In this document: piece after piece, positions 58,436-64,000 of the stretch
Layout: each line of letters begins with the position of its first letter
Position numbering within the stretch: position 1 is the stretch's first letter
Source: Streptomyces sp. NBC_01353
GTDB taxonomy: Bacteria; Actinomycetota; Actinomycetes; Streptomycetales; Streptomycetaceae
Reading direction: 5' to 3'
Length of the DNA: 64,000 nt
Assembly (NCBI RefSeq): GCF_036237275.1
Contig: NZ_CP108352.1
Coordinates: forward strand, 2,852,001-2,916,000
The notes under the pieces: model-generated
The model's input: only the letters and a program-made list of their open reading frames with translations
Databases searched by the model: none
What the model was told of the DNA's origin: nothing
Position numbers and translations under genes: made by a program

Positions 58436-58752
58436 GCCGCGCCCTCCCCGGCCTGGGCGGAACGGCCGGCGGTGCGGGCGGCGCGCAGGAACGGGACCGT
58501 GCGGGTCAGCGCGTCGGCGTACAGCGCGTCCCACGCGGCGACCTCGTCGCCACCCTCACCCTGGGCCGCCAGCTCCGCGATGACCTCGCGGGCCACGTCA
58601 AGGCGGGCCGCCCGCTCCTGGGGCGTCTCGGGGGCCAGCGGCCCACGGAACAGGTCGCGGTCGATCCCCGCGGGCAGCTCGTCGAAGCCGAGCGCCAGTT
58701 CCTCGAACTCCACAGCGCTGACGATCTGTTGCGTGCCGATGTACGTACGCAT
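58432..58752 (-). CDS. AICE hypothetical protein, first gene of the backbone operon
   Basis: A 106-aa helical acidic protein. ATG 58752 follows AAGGAGAGC. No family is recognised. It heads a chain of four genes linked by stop/start overlaps (58752 down to 56242) that includes the GGDEF protein. A structured leader lies 29 nt upstream. Confidence 0.75.
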   Translation of the reverse strand: MRTYIGTQQIVSAVEFEELALGFDELPAGIDRDLFRGPLAPETPQERAARLDVAREVIAELAAQGEGGDEVAAWDALYADALTRTVPFLRAARTAGRSAQAGEGAA

Positions 58753-58780
58753 GTCGATAGCTCTCCTTGTGCGAAGGGAG

Positions 58781-58821
58781 CCGGGTCGGTCGCGGTCTTT
58801 TGGCGAGAGGCAACCGCCCGG
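58781..58821 (-). ncRNA. Structured leader element, copy 2
   Basis: The loop in transcript sense is CTCTCGCCAAAAGACC, one base longer than copy 1. The stem of about 12 bp is kept: one C-G pair becomes a U-G wobble and there is one bulged A. Conserved sequence continues past the stem toward the ribosome-binding site (CTCCCTTCGCA in both). A conserved cis-acting RNA is the simplest reading. Confidence 0.55.
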
Positions 58822-59100
58822 CAGGTACGTGCTGAGCGAGCCGTGCGCCCCGGAATCCGGGGTCACGGCGACCGCTCGTCGAAGACGAGTGGTCATTGCT
58901 GCTGACGCCTCCGCACGGGAGCCATCAGCAGCCAAAATCACTCGTTCTAAGTCCTCTGTTCAGTTCTCAAGGAACAGCTACTCCCAGCCCGTCGGGCGTG
59001 CGACAACGTCGCCTTCCCAGGTCTTCCGGCTGGTGCGGGGTACTGCTGGCCGCTCGGTTCTGCCGACTAAGGCGAGCACCGAGCGGCTCTGCCTCAGAGT

Positions 59101-59119
59101 GCACTGTGAGGCACAGTGC
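59101..59119. promoter_or_regulatory. Candidate operator of the GntR regulator
   Basis: Perfect 8-bp inverted repeat GCACTGTG/CACAGTGC with a 3-bp centre, plus a related GCACTATGAGGCA at 59178-59190, 28 bases before the regulator start codon. This is suited to autoregulation and control of the divergent transfer operon. Confidence 0.6.
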
Positions 59120-59217
59120 GTCAAGCCTCTTCCCGGAACAAGGCCGGGGAGTCGCTGGTTCTCTCAATGCCGCTTGGGCACTATGAGGCAGAGACCGAGA
59201 CAAGACTTGGGGTGCAG

Positions 59218-59580
59218 ATGGTCGAGTGGACCGGCAAGCCCGCCTATCAGCAGGTTGCCGAGCAACTCCGGCGGAGGATCGCGGCCGGCGAGTTCAACAC
59301 GGCAGGCAAGCTGCCGTCCTTGGCGGAGATCCAAGGGGCGTACGGCGTCACTGTCACCGTGGCGCGCGCCGCTATCCGCCAGCTCAACAGCGACGGGCTC
59401 GTGGTGACCCACCAGGGGAAGGGCGCGTTCCTCACGTCCGGCTCGACCGAGGCCGCGAAGCTCGCGAGCCCCGAGGGCGCCCTCGCCGATCTGCAAGAAC
59501 AGGTCGACAGCCTCAAAGCCGAGGTGGGAGACCTTCGCGCCCGACTGGACGCCCTGGAGGCGGGTCGCGGCTCGGAGTGA
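59218..59580 (+). CDS. GntR-family repressor (KorSA-like)
   Basis: A 120-aa regulator with an N-terminal winged helix (about 5-75; QVAEQLRRRIAAGEF, LPSLAEIQGAYGVTVTVARAA). Instead of a ligand domain it has a short C-terminal coiled coil (DLQEQVDSLKAEVGDLRARLDAL). pSAM2 uses a GntR-type repressor, KorSA, to silence transfer and replication genes; the gene position here suggests the same role. ATG 59218 follows GGGGTGC. Confidence 0.9.
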   Translation: MVEWTGKPAYQQVAEQLRRRIAAGEFNTAGKLPSLAEIQGAYGVTVTVARAAIRQLNSDGLVVTHQGKGAFLTSGSTEAAKLASPEGALADLQEQVDSLKAEVGDLRARLDALEAGRGSE

Positions 59581-59756
59581 AGTCGGCTGGGGTCGCCCCT
59601 GCTGGGCGGCCCCGCCCTTGCCGTTACGCATCAGCACCTCCTCCGTGGAATGTGCTGCTAGTTCACCGGAGCGGCGCCGAATCCGGTATCACGTACGGCT
59701 AACTGACAAACTCTCAGCTGCCTTATACATCCGCTTACACATGCGCTATCACGAAT

Positions 59757-59785
59757 TTCCACCCATCTACGCGGACCGCTACACT
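59757..59785 (+). promoter_or_regulatory. Candidate promoter of the kinase/dehydrogenase cargo operon
   Basis: TTCCAC (59757-59762) and TACACT (59780-59785) are separated by 17 bp, 33 bases before the operon start codon. The DNA here is AT-richer than its surroundings (59700-59765). Confidence 0.45.
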
Positions 59786-59817
59786 CGCGGCTCCGAGTAG
59801 CTATCTAGGAGGGGCAG

Positions 59818-60828
59818 ATGGCTCGCAAGCACCCGGATTGGAACCCCGAACTCCTGCGCCAGCACAGGGAAAAGTTCGGGCTGACACTGGAAGACACGGG
59901 GGAGAAACTGCGAGAGATCGCGGAGCGGCACAACTTCAACATTGCCGCCAACTTCCAGACGATCTGGGGGCACGAGAAGGGAACGGTGTACCCCGGCCCT
60001 CACTACCGCCGGGCGTACTGCCGCCTCTATCGCCGCAACGAAGCCCAGCTGGGCTTTCGTGGAGCCCTGCCCGGAGAGGATGCCCCCGTGGGACCCGCCC
60101 CAGCGCCCGTGGAACGTGACCTGCCCGACCAGACCCAAGCCGTACGCCATGCCCTGAGAAGCATCCGCGAAGGAACGTCCGACGTCGACAGTGAGGCCCT
60201 GCGCAACCGGGTCGTAGACGCGTGGAGTCGGCGCACAACGGGTGGCACCGTCGACACCCCGTCCGTCGTACTTGTCGGTGGCTACGCAGGATCAGGGAAG
60301 TCCGAGTTCGCCAAGTTCCTGGGCGGACTGACGGGCTGGCCGATCCTCGACAAGGACTCCCTCACGCGACCGCTGGTCGATCAACTCCTCGTCGCACTAG
60401 GCGGCGAGGCGCACGATCGTAGTTCGGACCTGTATCGCGAGAAGGTTCGTCCCCTCGAATACCGCTGCCTCATGGAGGCAGCATGGGACAACGTTGACTG
60501 TGGGATCTCGACTATTCTCGATGCCCCGTTTATCTCCGAGTTTTCCCAGGCCGATTGGATGCAGCGCTTCCACAACCGTTGCCGTTCAAAGCGCGTTTCC
60601 GTGGCGACCATATGGGTTGAGTGCGACCCGGAGTCGATGCGCGAGTACATCGAATTCCGGGGTGCGGCCCGCGATGCCTGGAAAATGGATTCCTGGGACG
60701 ACTACCTGTCGTCGCTCAATCTGGAACTGCGCCCGCAGGGGCCGCACTTCGTCGTGGACAACAAGCTGGGCGCCGCCGTGGCCATGGTGGACGAAGCAAG
60801 GGATGTGCTGAGCGGAGGCGACCTGTGA
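59818..60828 (+). CDS. HTH/P-loop kinase fusion protein
   Basis: A 336-aa two-domain protein. The N-terminal 85 residues resemble an XRE-type helix-turn-helix (NPELLRQHREKFGLTLEDTGEKL, FQTIWGHEKG). After a linker comes a P-loop kinase of the AAA_33/zeta-toxin type. It has Walker A GGYAGSGKSEF (about 152-162) and a lid segment ending DPESMREYIEFRGAARDAWK. ATG 59818 follows AGGAGG. The overlap with the next gene (GTGA) marks an operon. The phosphorylated substrate is unknown: a nucleotide, a nucleic acid end or a small molecule. Confidence 0.85.
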   Translation: MARKHPDWNPELLRQHREKFGLTLEDTGEKLREIAERHNFNIAANFQTIWGHEKGTVYPGPHYRRAYCRLYRRNEAQLGFRGALPGEDAPVGPAPAPVERDLPDQTQAVRHALRSIREGTSDVDSEALRNRVVDAWSRRTTGGTVDTPSVVLVGGYAGSGKSEFAKFLGGLTGWPILDKDSLTRPLVDQLLVALGGEAHDRSSDLYREKVRPLEYRCLMEAAWDNVDCGISTILDAPFISEFSQADWMQRFHNRCRSKRVSVATIWVECDPESMREYIEFRGAARDAWKMDSWDDYLSSLNLELRPQGPHFVVDNKLGAAVAMVDEARDVLSGGDL

Positions 60829-61412
60829 CCGCATCAGGGGTCGTCCTCTACGGTCCGCCGGGCTCCGGCAAGGACACAGTGACGGCGGAGCTGTCACGCC
60901 TCCGGTCTGAGTTCACACTGTTCAAGCGGCTCAAGGCGGGGCCCGGTCGCACGACCGGGTACCGCCTGACTACGGCAGAACACATCGCGGAGCTCTCACG
61001 CGCCGGCGAACTGCTCTACCGCAACGAGCGGTACGACGCTGAATACGCGATCGACCGAGCCGGGGTATCTGAACTCGTCGATCAAGGGCTGATCCCCGTG
61101 CTCCACATGGGCCAGGTAGCGGGCGTCAGCGCTGTCGAGGCGTTCCCGATCCACTGGGTGAAGGCTCTCCTCTGGTGCCCCCTGGATGTCACCGAAGAAC
61201 GGTGCAGGGGCCGCGGAGACAAGGACCTGAAGGCACGTCTGGCGGTGTGGCACGAGACTCAGCAAGACCTCATGGATCACGCCACCGAACCGTGGTCTGT
61301 CGTGATCGACACAGAGAGCCACTCCCCCGCGCAGGCAGCCGCCATCATCGACGCGGCAGTAACGGAGAGGATCGCCGCCAGGCCCCGCGATATCCGAGGC
61401 TCGGTCGCATGA
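60825..61412 (+). CDS. Guanylate-kinase-like P-loop protein
   Basis: A 195-aa protein with Walker A YGPPGSGKDT at about residues 9-18. GMK-like features follow: GRTTGYRLTTAEHIAELSRAGELLYRNERY corresponds, in two halves, to the substrate-binding region of guanylate kinases, and the lid contains RCRGRGDKDL. It probably phosphorylates a nucleoside monophosphate, possibly an unusual one, since the normal gmk is a core gene elsewhere. GTG 60825 and the next ATG 61409 are both overlap-coupled. Confidence 0.82.
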   Translation: MTASGVVLYGPPGSGKDTVTAELSRLRSEFTLFKRLKAGPGRTTGYRLTTAEHIAELSRAGELLYRNERYDAEYAIDRAGVSELVDQGLIPVLHMGQVAGVSAVEAFPIHWVKALLWCPLDVTEERCRGRGDKDLKARLAVWHETQQDLMDHATEPWSVVIDTESHSPAQAAAIIDAAVTERIAARPRDIRGSVA

Positions 61413-62251
61413 CTACGGTCGGAATTCTGCACCCCGGCAGCATGGGGGCAGCCGTCGCAGCTCAGGCACGACAGCAAGGCGCGGAAGTTCTTTGGTGCAC
61501 CGAGGGGCGCAGCGAGGCGAGCCGGAGCAGGGCCCTGCACTACGGGCTTATTGCCGCCTCGAACCTTGCGGAGCTGTGTGGGCAGTGCGATGTCATCATC
61601 AGCCTCTGCCCGCCGGCCAATGCCGTGGAGGTCGCGGCATCCGTAGCCGCTGAGGCATACGCCGGCACCTACGTCGATGCCAACGCCATTTCTCCTGCCC
61701 ACATGGCGCAGATCGGCGACATCGTCGGGGCGACCGCTGCCGCTGTGGTCGATGGGTCAGTGATCGGCTCCCCGCCGTCCGAATCGAAACAACCGCGGCT
61801 GTACCTCTCCGGCCCTGAAGCCGAGTCAGCAGCCGTGGCGCGGCTCTTCGACGGCTCGGCCGTCCGGCCGCTGCTCCTTGATGGCGGCATCGGCAAGGCG
61901 TCCGCCTTGAAACTGGCCTACAGCAGCTACCAGAAGGCAAGCCGCGTCCTCGCTGCTGTGTCGTACGCCCTCGCCAGCGACCACGGAGTGGAGGAGGAAC
62001 TCCTCGACATCGCCCGGGGCCGCACAAGCAGCTATCTCACAGAGACGGCCTACTTCCCGAAGACGGCCGCGCGGGCCTGGCGCTGGGCTCCGGAGATGCG
62101 CGAGGCGGCACGCGCTCTCGATGATGCGCGGCTGCCGGCGGCGCTCATGGAGGCATCAGCTGAGATCCTTGAGCGATGGGCAGCCCTCAAGGACCAACCG
62201 CTCAAGCTCGGGGACGCACTCGAAGGGCTCCACTCAGCTAACGACGGATGA
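61409..62251 (+). CDS. NAD(P)-binding beta-hydroxyacid dehydrogenase-like protein
   Basis: A 280-aa enzyme. The N-terminal Rossmann fold has GILHPGSMGAAVA in place of GFIGLGxMG and SLCPPANAVEVA. The catalytic-side segment is DGSVIGSPP, and the interdomain Lys region is GKASALKLAYSSYQKAS. Imine reductases and 6-phosphogluconate/3-hydroxyisobutyrate dehydrogenases share this build, so the reaction is not determined. It is the last gene of the coupled three-gene operon and overlaps the end of the convergent HAD gene by 18 bp. Confidence 0.83.
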   Translation: MTTVGILHPGSMGAAVAAQARQQGAEVLWCTEGRSEASRSRALHYGLIAASNLAELCGQCDVIISLCPPANAVEVAASVAAEAYAGTYVDANAISPAHMAQIGDIVGATAAAVVDGSVIGSPPSESKQPRLYLSGPEAESAAVARLFDGSAVRPLLLDGGIGKASALKLAYSSYQKASRVLAAVSYALASDHGVEEELLDIARGRTSSYLTETAYFPKTAARAWRWAPEMREAARALDDARLPAALMEASAEILERWAALKDQPLKLGDALEGLHSANDG

Positions 62252-62908
62252 GGGGAAGGAACGACCCCATTCCAAGAGGTACTTAATCGCTTCTAGGGCT
62301 CCCACCGCCGTTGCATCGGGGCTGTCGACACCCTCGGGCCACTGCTTACCGGCAGCGATCCAAAGGGTCCGCAGCCCCGCCGCACGCCCACCCTCGATGT
62401 CGGTGCTGGGGTTGTCTCCAACCATCCATCCGCCGCCGCTGAGGGTGGCGCCGCAGCGGCGGGCGGCAGCCTCGAAGACGGCCCTGTCCGGCTTCCTGGT
62501 CTGGACGTCATCAGAGACGCACACCCCCTCAACCAGGTCAGCGAGCCCTGCGCTCGCCAGCTTGGCGCGCTGGATATCAGCGGACCCGTTGGTGGCAATT
62601 CCAACGGTCCAGCCCTCAGCCAGCATGACTGCGAGGCCCTCGCGTACTCCCTCGCCGCAGCGCGCTCGGCTAGCCATGCCGGACACGTACTCAGACCAGA
62701 GCGACTCCAGAGAATCCCGAAGCCCGAGTGTGGCCTTGATCCGTGCGAAGTCTGACGGGTAGGCCCTCGCGCTGAGCATCTCTGTGATCAGGTAGGCCGC
62801 GTCATCAAGCATCCCCCTAGACGTCGTGAAGCCGTGTGCCCATTCACTGAGGGCGCCTTGCCGGGCAATCAGGGTGTTGTCCAGGTCGAAGAGGGCTAGT
62901 TGCTGCAC
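62234..62908 (-). CDS. HAD-superfamily hydrolase
   Basis: A 224-aa phosphatase-like protein. Motif I is LFDLDNTLI (Asp nucleophile at about residue 7), motif II is IATNGS, the Lys of motif III is in TRKPDRAVF and motif IV is VGDNPSTDI. The helical cap is of the beta-phosphoglucomutase/Gph subgroup (C1 cap). GTG 62908 is chosen; the frame has no better start and only weak GAG upstream. It converges on the dehydrogenase and may be functionally linked. Confidence 0.85.
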   Translation of the reverse strand: MQQLALFDLDNTLIARQGALSEWAHGFTTSRGMLDDAAYLITEMLSARAYPSDFARIKATLGLRDSLESLWSEYVSGMASRARCGEGVREGLAVMLAEGWTVGIATNGSADIQRAKLASAGLADLVEGVCVSDDVQTRKPDRAVFEAAARRCGATLSGGGWMVGDNPSTDIEGGRAAGLRTLWIAAGKQWPEGVDSPDATAVGALEAIKYLLEWGRSFPSSVVS

Positions 62909-63169
62909 CCACTCAACATACGCAGCCACGGGACACTGCCTCACGCCCCGCCCGCTGGTACCTGCGGTCATGCAGTGCGTGGCTCCGAGCGAGGGCACCA
63001 CCAGCCGAGGCCCTGAGGCTGCCACGGGCCCTGCGCACGTGGTTGCCCCGACTCGGCGTGGGGAGAGAGAAGGGGCAAATCTCCTACACGGCGCCGTGTG
63101 TTTCCATCCAGAATGGTGCCCTCCGGGCTGGCTGTCTGCCGCCCGCAGCGCATCTGGGGAGGGGTGCCT

Positions 63170-64000
63170 ATGGCACTGGATTGGGACCGTATCGGGATGG
63201 GCGGCGACGAGGCGATCCTTCGGCCTCGTGACATCTTCGCAGGGCTGGCCAACCGCCCGTGGCGCTACCTTCGCCATGAGCAGGGTGAGGTGCTGGACGA
63301 GTGGTTTGACCACCGTCGAAGTGATCGTGACGTGGTGATCAAGCAGAACACCGGTGGCGGCAAGACCGCTGTCGGCTTGTTGATCGCCCAGAGCACGTTG
63401 AATGAGGGCATCGGCAAGGCCGTGTACCTGGCCCCGGACAACTACCTGGTGAAGCAGGTGCGCGCGGAAGCGGCGAAGCTGAGTATCGCCACCACGGACG
63501 ACCCGCAGGATCCGGGGTTCGTGGCGTCGGAATCCGTCCTGGTGACGAACTACCAGAAGTTGATCAATGGCAAGTCTGTGTTCGGCGTCGTCGGAGACGG
63601 CCGGGACCGGATAGACCTGGGGATCGTCGTCGTCGACGACGCGCACGCCGCGCTTGCTCGAACGGAAGACCAGTTCCGGCTGCGTGTCCCCAAGGAGCAT
63701 CCCGCGTATCTGGAGCTCCTGGACCTGTTCGCCGACGAGATCCAGCATCAGTCGGCCAATGCCTGGGCGGAGCTGCAGTCTGGGGACTGGACGGCTCTCG
63801 CACCGATACCCTTCTGGGCCTGGGCTGACAAGAAGTCCAGGGTCATGGAGATCCTGCACCCGCACCGGAATCACGACGACTTCAAGTTCGTGTGGCCGCT
63901 CATCGCCGAGCATCTCCACCTGTGCCTCGCCACGGCTACAGCGAGGGGCGTCGAGATCCGCCCCTCGTGCCCGCCGATCGACCGCGTCCCGTCCTTCGTA
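63170..64000 (+). CDS. DEAD/DEAH-like helicase, N-terminal part (cut by window end)
   Basis: An open frame of at least 277 codons from ATG 63170, preceded by GGGGAGGGG, runs off the window. The motif order is that of superfamily 2 helicases: RPWRYLRHEQ (Q-motif-like), Walker A NTGGGKTAVG, VYLAPDNYLVKQ, VTNYQKL, motif II VVDDAHA and motif III LATATA. Helicases with DDAH in motif II occur in defence and restriction systems, and genes at this position in AICEs are often cargo, so an antiphage role is possible but unproven. The rest lies outside the window. Confidence 0.85.
   Translation, partial: MALDWDRIGMGGDEAILRPRDIFAGLANRPWRYLRHEQGEVLDEWFDHRRSDRDVVIKQNTGGGKTAVGLLIAQSTLNEGIGKAVYLAPDNYLVKQVRAEAAKLSIATTDDPQDPGFVASESVLVTNYQKLINGKSVFGVVGDGRDRIDLGIVVVDDAHAALARTEDQFRLRVPKEHPAYLELLDLFADEIQHQSANAWAELQSGDWTALAPIPFWAWADKKSRVMEILHPHRNHDDFKFVWPLIAEHLHLCLATATARGVEIRPSCPPIDRVPSFV

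Larger units (their letters stand above)
58753..59217. other. Divergent control region between backbone operon and GntR gene
   Basis: This 465-bp gap has no supported gene. It carries a leader hairpin at its left end and an AT-richer middle (58905-58985). The perfect inverted repeat GCACTGTG-AGG-CACAGTGC lies at 59101-59119 with a second half-match at 59178-59190. Promoters for both directions are expected here, but no clear -35/-10 pair was identified. Confidence 0.6.
47485..64000. mobile_element. Actinomycete integrative and conjugative element (AICE), right end outside window
   Basis: An int-xis pair abuts the 3' end of tRNA-Arg. It is followed by Prim-Pol/DUF3987 replication genes, Spd-like membrane proteins, an FtsK/TraB transfer protein, a GntR repressor and then cargo genes, the pSAM2-like order. 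The left att core would be the tRNA T arm and acceptor end (about 47485-47511). A second copy of that sequence was not seen by eye before 64000, so the right boundary is presumed to lie beyond the window. Confidence 0.85.

Noticed and set aside
59618-59800. 60-codon plus-strand frame before the kinase operon
   Set aside because: No ribosome-binding site, and it covers the likely promoter of the next operon.
62826-63338. 170-codon plus-strand frame between the HAD gene and the helicase
   Set aside because: It overlaps the HAD N-terminus on the opposite strand and the helicase start, and has no recognisable start signal or motif.
47485-64000. Right attachment site of the element
   Set aside because: No second copy of the tRNA T-arm/acceptor sequence was found by eye before 64000; the right end must be sought outside.

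Overview
The window is high-GC actinobacterial DNA. Codons end mostly in G or C, GTG and TTG starts are common, and several genes begin at or within a few bases of a TAnnnT-type -10 box with no Shine-Dalgarno. A chitinase promoter of the streptomycete direct-repeat type, NucS, a DUF2550 gene beside the ATP synthase operon and an integrative element with an FtsK-type transfer protein all point to Streptomyces. From memory the chromosomal order matches the S. coelicolor SCO5396-SCO5353 neighbourhood; this was not checked by search.

Left part (1-21456): two paralogous ABC exporter pairs (213-1967 and 4159-6068) flank a membrane protein with a Kir-like channel outline and a conserved unknown. Then come a zinc-finger-like protein, a flavin monooxygenase-like enzyme, the mismatch endonuclease NucS, a surface-anchored P-loop ATPase, a STAS protein, hydroxybutyryl-CoA dehydrogenase, a TetR/ABC drug-efflux unit, cobalamin adenosyltransferase, a two-component system, and a secreted GH18 chitinase whose promoter carries two 12-bp direct repeats.

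Middle (21457-47509): the complete F1Fo ATP synthase operon (atpI-B-E-F-H-A-G-D-C, minus strand) is followed by a sugar-phosphate transferase, glyA, a phosphatase-like protein lacking the usual nucleophilic Cys, tsaC, prmC, prfA, rpmE with a sigma-R-type promoter, an LCP ligase, rho, the thrB/thrC/hom/lysA amino-acid genes, an ArgS-derived protein, a stand-alone receiver protein and tRNA-Arg(CCG).

Right part (47485 to beyond 64000): an actinomycete integrative and conjugative element (AICE) lies in the 3' end of tRNA-Arg. Its backbone reads int, xis, a repeat-rich putative origin, a DUF3987 protein, Prim-Pol, Spd-like membrane proteins, a putative TraB recognition cluster, TraB/FtsK, an RRQRL zinc protein, a membrane protein, a GGDEF diguanylate cyclase and a GntR repressor. 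Three hairpins with 13-position stems and 15-16 nt loops sit 29-37 nt upstream of three backbone start codons. The cargo begins at 59818. It holds an HTH/P-loop kinase, a guanylate-kinase-like protein and an NAD(P)-binding dehydrogenase coupled by 4-bp overlaps, then a convergent HAD phosphatase and the start of a DEAD-like helicase cut by the window end. No second att site was seen, so the element continues past the window.

A theme across the core region is partial duplication of gene 3' ends (cobO, DUF2550 and the phosphatase gene). In the cobO case the copy appears to have become antisense coding sequence for the neighbouring convergent gene.
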